This document shows positions 27,499-35,609 of a stretch of DNA of 64,000 nt, piece after piece (position 1 is the first letter of the stretch; each line of letters opens with the position of its first letter). The notes beneath the pieces were generated by a model. The model was not told the origin of the DNA. It did not search any database and worked only from the letters and a program-made list of their open reading frames with translations. A program made the position numbers and the translations under genes. This DNA comes from CAWJMN01 sp963844055 (lineage in GTDB: Bacteria; Planctomycetota; Planctomycetia; Pirellulales; Pirellulaceae): assembly GCA_963844055.1 (NCBI GenBank), contig CAWJMN010000001.1, forward strand, positions 124,001-188,000. The letters are read 5' to 3'.

Positions 27499-28620
27499 AT
27501 GAAGAGATCCTTCGGTGCATTGGTCGGAATGTTGGCGTTGATCGCGACTGGCAATGTGGCATGGAGCCAAGAGGCCAAGCCAGCCCCCTTCTATGAAGAA
27601 AAGGTCGCTGACTCGGACCCACTCCGTGTGGAACAAGCCAAAGAGCTAGAAGCCTACATCGAGCTAATGAAGAAGGATTCTAGTCGCCTTCATGCTCTAT
27701 TAAAGCCGGACTATTCTTCGCCTGAGGCTTACGATAAATCGATTGAAGGCTATCGCCAAGCATTCATGGACAGTATCGGCTATCCACCACCCGGAGAGGT
27801 TCCCACTGCTGCGCCTACCTTCGATCAAATCGGCGAGGATGGCATTGGAACCTATTATCGCGTCAAAATTCCTGTGCTTCCTGGGGTTCATGCGGAGGGG
27901 ATTTACATTGTCCCCAAGGGGCTCAAGGGGAAGGCTCCTCTCGTCATTGCGATGCATGGCGGTGGTGGATCGCCCGAAGTAGCACTATTCAATGGTGGCT
28001 CCAATTACCACGATATGGTGCGCGGCGGCGTCAAGCGAGGCTATGTCGTTTTCGCACCCCAGCATCTTTTTTCAGTGAAGGACTATCCCAAAGATGTTCG
28101 GAATCGGACCGATGAACGGATGCGGCTCATTGGCACCAGCCTAACCGCCGTTGAAATTGCCAAGATCACCCGAAGCCTGGATGTGTTGCTCAAGCGTTCG
28201 GAAGTCGATGCGTCACGGGTTGGCATGGTGGGGCTCTCTTATGGTGGATATTATTCGCTAGTGACTCCTGCGGTTGATAAGCGAATCAAGGTCTCGGTCT
28301 GTAGCTGCTATTACGGGGTTCAGGAATCTCGCTACCAAAGGGATGAACTTTCGATCCCTAGCGACTTTCGTTTTATGGATCGGTTTACCTTGTTCCGTGA
28401 TGCGGAATTAGCAGCACTGGTTTGCCCCCGGGCCTTGCAGGTTCAAGCGGGTAGCAAAGATGGTGTCGACCATCGAGACGGCGGCAAGCCCCAGGCACCC
28501 GTTTCCGCAGAGTTCTACAAAAAGCTCAACTTGAGCTCTCGCTTTCAGCACCTGATCTTTGAAGGCGGGCACGAGTTCCACGATGAATCGGCCTGGAGCT
28601 TTGTGAAGGAACATTTGTAG
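27499..28620 (+). CDS. Secreted alpha/beta-hydrolase (dienelactone hydrolase / acetyl-esterase-like)
   Basis: This encodes 373 residues from the ATG at 27499. That start was chosen because AGGGAG lies about ten bases upstream and a clean signal peptide (MKRSFGALVGMLALIATGN) follows. Hydrolase motifs are the oxyanion segment IAMHGGGGSPE, the nucleophile elbow GLSYGGYYS (Ser), an Asp-containing loop AGSKDGVDHRDG and the catalytic His in FEGGHEFHDE. The family includes acetyl-xylan esterases and dienelactone hydrolases; the substrate cannot be read from sequence. Probably monocistronic after the lipase terminator, though the sugar-type operon begins only 60 bases downstream. Confidence 0.85.
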   Translation: MKRSFGALVGMLALIATGNVAWSQEAKPAPFYEEKVADSDPLRVEQAKELEAYIELMKKDSSRLHALLKPDYSSPEAYDKSIEGYRQAFMDSIGYPPPGEVPTAAPTFDQIGEDGIGTYYRVKIPVLPGVHAEGIYIVPKGLKGKAPLVIAMHGGGGSPEVALFNGGSNYHDMVRGGVKRGYVVFAPQHLFSVKDYPKDVRNRTDERMRLIGTSLTAVEIAKITRSLDVLLKRSEVDASRVGMVGLSYGGYYSLVTPAVDKRIKVSVCSCYYGVQESRYQRDELSIPSDFRFMDRFTLFRDAELAALVCPRALQVQAGSKDGVDHRDGGKPQAPVSAEFYKKLNLSSRFQHLIFEGGHEFHDESAWSFVKEHL

Positions 28621-28681
28621 GCCTAGTTCAACCTGTTGCTAATCAACTAGCTTGTATTGTGCTTGCCGGGAGAACGCCGAA

Positions 28682-29587
28682 GTGGCTGGTTCAAACGATA
28701 CACTTCCATCAACGCTTGGAATCATCGGCCTCGGGCTCCTAGGGTCTGCGTTTGCCGATCGCGCCTTGCAAGCGGGAATGGTGGTGTACGGCTACGATAC
28801 GGAGGAGCGGTGCCGATTCGCCCTGGCGACCATGGGGGGCATGGCAGAAGACTCGCCGCGAGCGGTTGCCCAAAAGTGCGCTCATCTTTTGTTGGCTTTG
28901 CCGCATGATGGAATCTCGCGAGAAGTCCTCGCCGAGATTTCGCCCGATTTAGCGCCGGGATTTGTGATCCTGGATGCGACGACCGGGGATGCCGAAAAGA
29001 TGGCCGAAGTTGGGAAGGCTTTAGCCACTCGGGATGTGACCTATTTAGATGCCACAATCTCCGGCAGCAGCGTACAGGTGCGGCAAGGGGATGCACTCTT
29101 TATGGTGGGGGGCGACCAAGCAGCCTTTGCTGCCTGTAGTCCTCTTTTGGCCACGCTCGCTCGGCAGGTGATTCATGTGGGCCCGTGCGGCAGTGGCGCA
29201 CAAATGAAGCTAGTGACGAATTTGGTGCTGGGCCTGAATCGAGCCGCATTGGCCGAAGGGCTAGTGCTGGCTCAATCATTGGGGCTTGATCCGGCACATG
29301 CGTTAAGCGTGCTCCAGGCCAGCATGGCATACTCCCGCGCGATGGATACCAAAGGCGAAAAAATGGTGCTGGGGGACTACTCAGTTCAAGCGCGCCTCTC
29401 ACAGCATTTGAAGGATGTCCACCTAATGCTCACTGCGGCGGACCGGGCAGGGCAGCAACTCCCATTAAGTGCTACCCATGCCAAGCTTCTGGAATTTGCA
29501 GAGCAGCAGGGCTTGGGTGCCATGGATAACAGTGCTGTGTACGAGGCCCTTCGTCGATTACCGCACCCAGCAGGAGGCCCCTCGTGA
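28682..29587 (+). CDS. NAD(P)-dependent 3-hydroxyisobutyrate-dehydrogenase-family oxidoreductase
   Basis: This encodes 301 residues from GTG 28682, with GGGAG about nine bases upstream; an earlier TTG is less likely. The Rossmann motif is GIIGLGLLGSAFADR. The substrate-binding signature LDATISGSSVQVRQG and the catalytic-Lys region GSGAQMKLVTNLVLG match beta-hydroxyacid dehydrogenases. It would oxidise a hydroxy-acid or reduce an aldehyde-acid such as tartronate semialdehyde. Its stop overlaps the GTG start of the MFS carrier gene by four bases (GTGA), so the two are translationally coupled. Confidence 0.9.
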   Translation: MAGSNDTLPSTLGIIGLGLLGSAFADRALQAGMVVYGYDTEERCRFALATMGGMAEDSPRAVAQKCAHLLLALPHDGISREVLAEISPDLAPGFVILDATTGDAEKMAEVGKALATRDVTYLDATISGSSVQVRQGDALFMVGGDQAAFAACSPLLATLARQVIHVGPCGSGAQMKLVTNLVLGLNRAALAEGLVLAQSLGLDPAHALSVLQASMAYSRAMDTKGEKMVLGDYSVQARLSQHLKDVHLMLTAADRAGQQLPLSATHAKLLEFAEQQGLGAMDNSAVYEALRRLPHPAGGPS

Positions 29588-30835
29588 ATGCGGTAACTCC
29601 TCTATCGCAAACGGCGAAGATCATCGTCTTGCTAGTTGCCTTTGGCGGACTTTTATTTGACGGGATGGAACTGGGGCTGATGCCCATTGCTTCCCTCTCG
29701 ATCACAAAGGACCTTTTAGGCGATGCTTTTACGCCGGCCCTTGGTGGAGACTGGTTCGCTTGGCTTTCGGCTCAGCCTGCTACTGGGGGCAGCCGTCGGA
29801 GGAATTATCTTCGGCGGATTGGGAGATCGCATCGGACGGGCCCGCGCCTTGGGCATTAGCATCCTGTTTTATTCGCTGTTTGCGGGAGCGGGATATTTTG
29901 TCACCGATTTGTGGCAAATGCTCCTACTGCGATTTCTAGTTGGCCTAGGGGTTGGTGGTGCGTGGCCAAATGGGGTTGCCTTGGTGTCGGAATGTTGGCC
30001 TTCTGTATCGCGGCCTATGGTGGCAGGCATCGTTGGGGCTGGGATCAACATGGGAATCCTCATCCTCTCTCAAGTTGCCGGTATCTGGCATATCACGCCA
30101 GGATCTTGGCGTTGGCTGTTCGCTTGGAATGCAGTCCCGGCGTTACTGGGAATCTTTGCAATGGTCCGGCTACAAGAGTCACCCACATGGCTTGCTTCGC
30201 GGCATGCGCCACGTGCCGCCAAGACGCCTCTTGCAGAACTTTTTGTGACACCTTATTTGCAAACCATGCTGATTGGCATTGCGCTTGGTTCGATTCCTCT
30301 GATTGGTGCTTGGGCATCCAGCAAATGGATGATTCCCTGGGCCGACAAAGTAGGCGGAGTGGAACATGCCAGCTATAAAGCAACGACCCAGGGCTTTTGG
30401 GCCGTGGGAGCTGTGCTAGGGAGTTTCTTTGGAGCTCATTTGGCTAGTCTGCTTGGGCGGCGGATGTCGTACTTTTCCATTAGTCTAGGATCGACGCTGA
30501 TCACCTGCGGCATCTTCGCATTTTCCGCACCACTTCGTGCAGAGTTTCTGCCGCTCGTACTCTGCCAAGGCTTCATTGCGACCCTATTCTTCGGGTGGCT
30601 GCCGCTCTATTTGCCGGAGCTATTTCCTACCAGAATTCGTGCCACGGGTACGGGCATTGCCTACAATGTAGGACGTTTTGCAACAGCGATCGGTGTGATC
30701 GTGGCAGGCGAATTGCTTGGACTGTTTGGCGGAAGCTACGCCAAGGTAGGTGCCACGATGGGGCTGGTCTATGCCCTGGGGATGCTCATCATTTGGTGGG
30801 CGCCCGATACTTCGAAGCGTGACCTTGTGGAATGA
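29584..30835 (+). CDS. MFS transporter, sugar/organic-acid type (frameshifted)
   Basis: The first frame (29584-29859) gives TM1 (IIVLLVAFGGLLFDGMELGL) and a periplasmic loop up to GGDWFAW. The second frame then continues LSLLLGAAVGGIIFGGLGDR with the MFS loop-2/3 signature GDRIGRARAL and about ten more helices to the end. One base too many near 29765 breaks the frame; restored length is about 416 residues. FDGMELG in TM1 resembles the aromatic-acid/H+ symporter and sugar-acid carriers. Transport of the substrate of the surrounding catabolic genes is the obvious role (inference). Confidence 0.83.
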
Positions 30836-30884
30836 TTTCACGGGCGACCGCTCACAATCAATTACACTTGACAAAGCCAACCTC

Positions 30885-31854
30885 ATGAAAAGTTCCGTGC
30901 TCTTGCCTTCACTTATGCACCATTTGCTTTTGGGGCTTGCTGTTGCGTTTGGCAGTGTGCCAACATTAGTCGCAAGTGAGCCCAAGTGGAAGCGTGCGCG
31001 AAAAGCCCGGCGTACTAGAACTGTTAGATGCTGGGCAGCCCATGGGTGAGTTCGTGTTTAACGATTCACAGATCCTTCGGCCCCACTTTCGTAACCTTCG
31101 CGCACCTGGCGGGTTACAGGTGACCCGCAATCAGCCGCCGATCAAAGGTCAAGATGCTGATGACCATGCCGAGATGCATCCCGGCGTTTGGCTGGCTTTT
31201 GGCGATGTTTCTGGCCAAGACTTTTGGCGGAACAAAGCGAGCATTCGCCATGATCGCTTTCTAATCGCGCCCCAAGGGAAAGAGGATCGCTTAACCTTTG
31301 CCACGCAGTGCACGATGCTGAGCAGTGATGGTCGGGAGCTTGCCAAACAAGATTCGCAGTTCACTCTTCGTCAGGTCAAATCAGGCTACCTGCTGACGCT
31401 TGACGCGACGTTTTCCCCAATCGTCGATAACTTCTATTTTGGCGATCAGGAAGAGATGGGCCTGGGTGCGCGGGTCGCTTCCGGCATAACGGAAAAAGGG
31501 GGCGGCCTCATCACTAGCAGCAACGGCGATAAGACGGCCAAGGCAACCTGGGGTAAGGCCTATAATTGGTGCGACTACTCGGGCCAAGTACAAAAGCAGC
31601 ATGTGGGGATTACGCTGATGACGCATCCGAAGAACTTCCGACCAAGCTGGTGGCACAATCGTGATTACGGGGTATTTGTCGCCAACGCTTTTGGTCGCAA
31701 AGCGATGAACCAAGGTGATGTGAGCCGAGTTGAGGTAAAGAAGGGGGAAACGCTTCGTCTTCGCTATGGCGTTTTCTTGCACGCCTCTCAAACTGCTGAG
31801 GAAGTCGACATTCCTGCTACGTTTCAGGCGTTTCAGGCAATACTTTCTCCCTAG
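30885..31854 (+). CDS. Secreted PmoA-like (DUF6807) protein (frameshifted after signal peptide)
   Basis: The ATG at 30885 opens a signal peptide (MHHLLLGLAVAFGSVPTLVA) in one frame. After SEPKW an extra A at about 30990 shifts reading, and the mature protein continues as VREKPGVLELLDAGQPMGEF to 31854. The mature part has the DUF6807 pattern: RPHFRNLRAPGG, DHAEMHPGVWLAFGDVSGQD and a C-terminal WWHNRDYGVFVANAFG. The family is called PmoA-like in databases but has no shown oxygenase role; in planctomycetes it occurs in carbohydrate clusters, as here. Restored length is about 322 residues. Confidence 0.83.
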
Positions 31855-31907
31855 CGATTCTGGCCGGGCTAAATCGTTTCCTATCTTTCGTTGTAAGGTC
31901 TGCTGCT

Positions 31908-32888
31908 GTGATCACGCCATCCACCTCGGCGAAACCGCCGCTCTCTCTGCTTCGTCCTTGCCGCAAGATTGAGGGTAACTCCGCGATCCTGCTCCCTTTC
32001 CTTCGCAGTGGCGAAGTCGACTGGAAGAGCCTTGCATTGCATGTGCGTCGGACCGCAGAGGCGGGGCTAATTCCTGCGATCAACATGGATACGGGGTACA
32101 ACAACCTGATTGACGATTCCATTCGTCGCCAAGCCCTAGCAGCAACCCAGGCGGAGTTACAGGGCAAACGATTTTTAGCCGGCGCAATTGTTCTTGACCA
32201 GCCAGGAGCACCGTTCCACCTGGATGAATACGCTCGCCAAATCGATCTCATCCAGCAGTACGGCGGCACACCGGTAATTTTCCAAAGTTATGGGCTTACC
32301 CAGCAGGCGGATGAGGCAATTGTCGCTTCCTATCAGCGGCTTGCTGAAAAGACAGACGAGTTCATTGGATTCGAACTCGGGACGATGTTTGCCCCGTTTG
32401 GTAAAATCTATTCAATGACGGTGTATGAGCAGCTGCTCAACATTCGCCAGTGCAGTGGTGCCAAGCATTCGTCCCTTCGACGAGACTTAGAGTGGGATCG
32501 CATCGTATTGCGCGACGCCAAGCGGCCCGGTTTCCGTGTCTACACAGGCAATGACCTCGCCATTGATATGGTGATGTATGGCAGCGACTATCTGCTGGGG
32601 CTTAGCACCTTCGCACCCGATCTATTTGCGCAGCGTGATGCGTATTGGTTCTCGGGTGATCCCGCCTTTTATGAGCTGAATGACAAGCTGCAGTATTTAG
32701 GCTTCTTCACGTTCCGTCGTCCCGTTCCAGCCTACAAGCACTCGGCCGCCATGTTCCTCAAGATGCGTGGTTGGCTAGAAACCGACCTAACCCATCCCCA
32801 AAGTGCCAAACGGCCCGAAAGTGACCGAGCCGTCCTCCATGAGATCGGCTTGCAGCTAGGGCTTACCATGGCCGAACTGACAGCCTAG
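31908..32888 (+). CDS. Dihydrodipicolinate synthase-family (DapA-like) aldolase/lyase
   Basis: This encodes 326 residues with no signal peptide. The N-terminal beta strand and loop (SAILLPFLRSGEVDWKSLALHV, then AGLIPAINMDTGY) and the overall (beta/alpha)8 spacing fit the DHDPS/N-acetylneuraminate-lyase superfamily. The Schiff-base Lys and YxxY motifs of canonical members are not obvious to me, so activity may differ; GFELGTMFAPFGKIYS sits where the catalytic Tyr/Lys region is expected. It closes a four-gene set with dehydrogenase, carrier and PmoA-like protein, suggesting cleavage of a 2-keto-sugar-acid (inference). It ends 22 bases from the convergent PLP gene. Confidence 0.75.
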   Translation: MITPSTSAKPPLSLLRPCRKIEGNSAILLPFLRSGEVDWKSLALHVRRTAEAGLIPAINMDTGYNNLIDDSIRRQALAATQAELQGKRFLAGAIVLDQPGAPFHLDEYARQIDLIQQYGGTPVIFQSYGLTQQADEAIVASYQRLAEKTDEFIGFELGTMFAPFGKIYSMTVYEQLLNIRQCSGAKHSSLRRDLEWDRIVLRDAKRPGFRVYTGNDLAIDMVMYGSDYLLGLSTFAPDLFAQRDAYWFSGDPAFYELNDKLQYLGFFTFRRPVPAYKHSAAMFLKMRGWLETDLTHPQSAKRPESDRAVLHEIGLQLGLTMAELTA

Positions 32889-32910
32889 GTGAAGTTGGCG
32901 AGGCAACCGT

Positions 32911-33918
32911 CTACACCAGCCCTGCCCATTTGCGAAATGCATCTTCATCCACGTTGCGTCCGCTAATGACAACGACGATGTCTCCCTCGCCGGCTAAATC
33001 GACCTTTTTCTGTAGGAGCGGCACTAGCGAGATCGCCCCCGAGGGCTCGGTGCGTAGGCCGTGCTGATCATAGATCCAGCGCATGGCTGCCTGAGTTGTC
33101 GCGTCGTCGGAGACCAATGACTGTTTGACGAGCTGATGCAGGATCGGCCAGTTATGCTCGCCAACATCGTAGGAAAGCAGCCCGTCGCAGATGCTAGTAG
33201 GACGCTCGACGCGCACTCTTTTTCCTGCCGCCAATGACTGTCGAAAATCATCTGCACCACTAGGCTCAATCCCAATGATCTGTGCTTCAGGAAATCTATG
33301 ATGAATGGCGAGCGCTTGCCCCGCCATGAGACCTCCCCCACTGACCGGACAGAAAAAATGGGACAGCTTTCGCCCCTCGTGCTGAAGCTGCTCGGTGGTT
33401 TCAAGGCCACCAACGCCATTGCCGGCAATCACAAAGGGATCATCATAGGGAGAAGCTTGTATCGCCCCTTCCACCTCCGCAATTTGCTTGGTTAGGCGGT
33501 CGCGCTCTCCCGTTTCATGGTCGCGAAAGATATCGTAGGTTCGGACCTCGGCGCCAAACGACTTCGTCCGTTCAAACTTGATTTTGGGGGCCGACTCCGG
33601 CATGACCACAATCACCCGTTTTCCAAATCGCATCCCGGCATAGGCAATGCCCGAGGCAAAGTTACCCGAAGAATGGGCTGCAACAGGGCGATCGCCGATT
33701 CGTTCCAAGTTGTTGGCCATCCAGTTCAAGCCACCAAACAGTTTGAACGAGCCCGACGGGGTCCAGCCGTAGTCTTTTAGCCATACGCGTCGCTGTTCAG
33801 GTAGGCCCAGCAATTTTTCCAGAGCATGCGATCGAATCAAAGGCACACGCGAAACATGGGGGCGTATCTTCTTCTCGGCATCAAAAACATCGTCCATCGT
33901 CGCAATGCGTATCGACAT
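32911..33918 (-). CDS. PLP-dependent threonine/serine dehydratase-like enzyme
   Basis: This encodes 335 residues from ATG 33918, with AAGGGAG six bases upstream, preferred over the ATG seven codons earlier. Fold-type II motifs are present: PSGSFKLFGG (the Lys binding PLP), SSGNFASGIAYA (phosphate and Asn contacts), SGGGLMAGQ (tetraglycine loop) and ISGRNVDED near the C-terminus. The enzyme should deaminate L-threonine/L-serine or 3-hydroxyaspartate-like substrates. There is no regulatory ACT domain, so it is the short catabolic or racemase-like form. It is convergent with the operon on the plus strand. Confidence 0.88.
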   Translation of the reverse strand: MSIRIATMDDVFDAEKKIRPHVSRVPLIRSHALEKLLGLPEQRRVWLKDYGWTPSGSFKLFGGLNWMANNLERIGDRPVAAHSSGNFASGIAYAGMRFGKRVIVVMPESAPKIKFERTKSFGAEVRTYDIFRDHETGERDRLTKQIAEVEGAIQASPYDDPFVIAGNGVGGLETTEQLQHEGRKLSHFFCPVSGGGLMAGQALAIHHRFPEAQIIGIEPSGADDFRQSLAAGKRVRVERPTSICDGLLSYDVGEHNWPILHQLVKQSLVSDDATTQAAMRWIYDQHGLRTEPSGAISLVPLLQKKVDLAGEGDIVVVISGRNVDEDAFRKWAGLV

Positions 33919-34039
33919 CCCAGGCTCCCTTGCTTGCATTAGTCAAATTCAGTTCTCCTCTAAGATACCGTGCCGCATTTGCCGTCGCACCCTACCCGGG
34001 AAGGCTCCCTTGGCAATTAAAGCGGCAAGAAAGCAAAAG

Positions 34040-34077
34040 GCCCTTCTGGCAAGTTCACAGGAACCTACCAAAAGGGC
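34040..34077 (-). terminator. Hairpin downstream of the DUF1501 gene
   Basis: Three paired blocks (GCCCTT/AAGGGC, TGG/CCA, GTTC/GAAC) form an imperfect stem between 34040 and 34077. It lies 26 bases past the DUF1501 stop in the direction of transcription. This is a likely terminator of the operon from 39853 to 34103. Confidence 0.45.
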
Positions 34078-34102
34078 AAGTGTTCAAGCAGAACGTTAGG
34101 TC

Positions 34103-35503
34103 TTAGGCAAAGATTTCCTTGACCACATTCCCGGCCACATCCGTCAAACGGAAGTCTCGGCCCGCATAGCGGTAAGTCAGCTTCTCATGGTCCAGCCCCA
34201 TCAGCGCCAGAAGCGTTGCATGCAGGTCGGTTGTGTGCATCCGACCTTCCACGGCGTGTAGGCCGTACTCATCGGTTGCCCCGTAAGAAAAGCCCTTCTT
34301 GACCCCTGCCCCGGCCAGCCACATGGGGTAGCCCGTGATGTTATGGTCACGGCCGTCGGGACCTTGCGCGGTTGGCAGACGTCCAAACTCACTACCAAAT
34401 AGTACCAGCGTGTCTTCTAGCATTCCACGCTGCTCCAGATCGGCCAGCAGTGCCGCTGTGGGTTGATCGGTTGCTGCGCAGTTACGGGTTAAACCTTGAT
34501 GTAGGTTGTTATGCTGATCCCAGCCAGGATGGCAGATCTCGACGAAGCGAACCCCCGCTTCACTCAGGCGCCTTGCCATGATGCACTGCCGCGCAAAACT
34601 TCCGGCCGCGCCTGGCTTCACACCATAGGCATCCAGCACATGTTGCGGTTCCTTGGAAATGTCCAAGATCTCAGGAACCTTGTCCTGCATCTTGAAGGCC
34701 AGTTCGTACGACTGGATGATCCCTTCGAGTTCATCGGGTGCGCCTGGCTTGCCGGCCAAATCGCGATTCATGCTTTGCAGCAAATCAATTTGCTTGCGCT
34801 GCAGCGTGGAGACCGTGTTTGCCTTGACGTTGGGCAAAAACCCGGAGTCGTTGATCTTCGTCCCTTGAAAGTGGGCTGGAAGAAACGCGCTGCCATAATT
34901 GACCGCGCCGCCGAAATTCGGTGGCGGGTTGATCGTAATGTACCCGGGCAGGTCTTGGTTCTCCGTACCCAGACCATACATCAACCAGCTTCCCATCGAA
35001 GGACGTGTTAGCGAAGCTAAGGCAGCCCCCGTGTGGAGCTGGATGACCGCTTGGGGATGCGCCGGGGTGTCCGTATGGAGGCCGCGCAAGAAGCAGAGCT
35101 TATCTACATGCTTGGACATGTGCGGATAAAGTTCCGAGACCCAAGTCCCGGTTTGGCCGTGCTGAGCCCATTTGAACTTGGACGCGGTGAGCGTTCCGCC
35201 ACCAGGGCCTACCTTTTGGTCATCCTCTTGTAGCTTGGGCTTATATTCCCAAGTATCCATTTGTGAGGTGGCCCCCTCCATGAAGAGGAAGATGATCCGT
35301 TTGGCCTTCGTGGCAAAATGCGGCGCCTTAGGCGCCAATAGCCCCGGCTTGTCATTGGCGACGGCGGAAGCAGGATGGCTTTGGGCCAATAAACTGGCCA
35401 GCGTCAGAAAGCCAAACCCGGCACTCGCAGACCGCAAGGCCTGCCGCCGAGAAATAGTCGGTAATTGGGGATACAACAGCGGATTAGAGGAGCCGAACGA
35501 CAT
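34103..35503 (-). CDS. DUF1501 family protein (second copy)
   Basis: This encodes 466 residues. A Tat-like signal (ISRRQALRSASAGFGFLTLAS) leads into the DUF1501 body: FLFMEGATSQMDTWEYKP near residue 75, RRLSEAGVRFVEICHPGWDQHN near 310, LFGSEFGRLPTAQGPDGRDHN near 375 and a typical end DFRLTDVAGNVVKEIFA. It differs clearly from the first DUF1501 protein at 5805-7262, so these are paralogues rather than a recent duplication. It is the last gene of a leftward cluster with DUF1559, lipoprotein and DUF1549/1553 genes. Confidence 0.9.
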   Translation of the reverse strand: MSFGSSNPLLYPQLPTISRRQALRSASAGFGFLTLASLLAQSHPASAVANDKPGLLAPKAPHFATKAKRIIFLFMEGATSQMDTWEYKPKLQEDDQKVGPGGGTLTASKFKWAQHGQTGTWVSELYPHMSKHVDKLCFLRGLHTDTPAHPQAVIQLHTGAALASLTRPSMGSWLMYGLGTENQDLPGYITINPPPNFGGAVNYGSAFLPAHFQGTKINDSGFLPNVKANTVSTLQRKQIDLLQSMNRDLAGKPGAPDELEGIIQSYELAFKMQDKVPEILDISKEPQHVLDAYGVKPGAAGSFARQCIMARRLSEAGVRFVEICHPGWDQHNNLHQGLTRNCAATDQPTAALLADLEQRGMLEDTLVLFGSEFGRLPTAQGPDGRDHNITGYPMWLAGAGVKKGFSYGATDEYGLHAVEGRMHTTDLHATLLALMGLDHEKLTYRYAGRDFRLTDVAGNVVKEIFA

Positions 35504-35554
35504 GAAAATATCTTTCTGTGTATTGAATATGCTTGTGGATTATGGGGCTGGATA

Positions 35555-35600
35555 CCGTTCGGCCTCCTCCCGTTCACAGGGAAGGAAGGAGGCCGAACGG
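35555..35600 (-). repeat. Perfect 14-bp inverted repeat between DUF1553 and DUF1501 genes
   Basis: CCGTTCGGCCTCCT (35555-35568) is repeated inverted as AGGAGGCCGAACGG (35587-35600) with an 18-base loop. It sits 10 bases past the restored DUF1549/1553 stop and 50 bases before the DUF1501 start. There is no T run, so it may act as a processing or stability stem, or as a partial terminator. Confidence 0.6.
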
Positions 35601-35609
35601 AGCGAGGAT

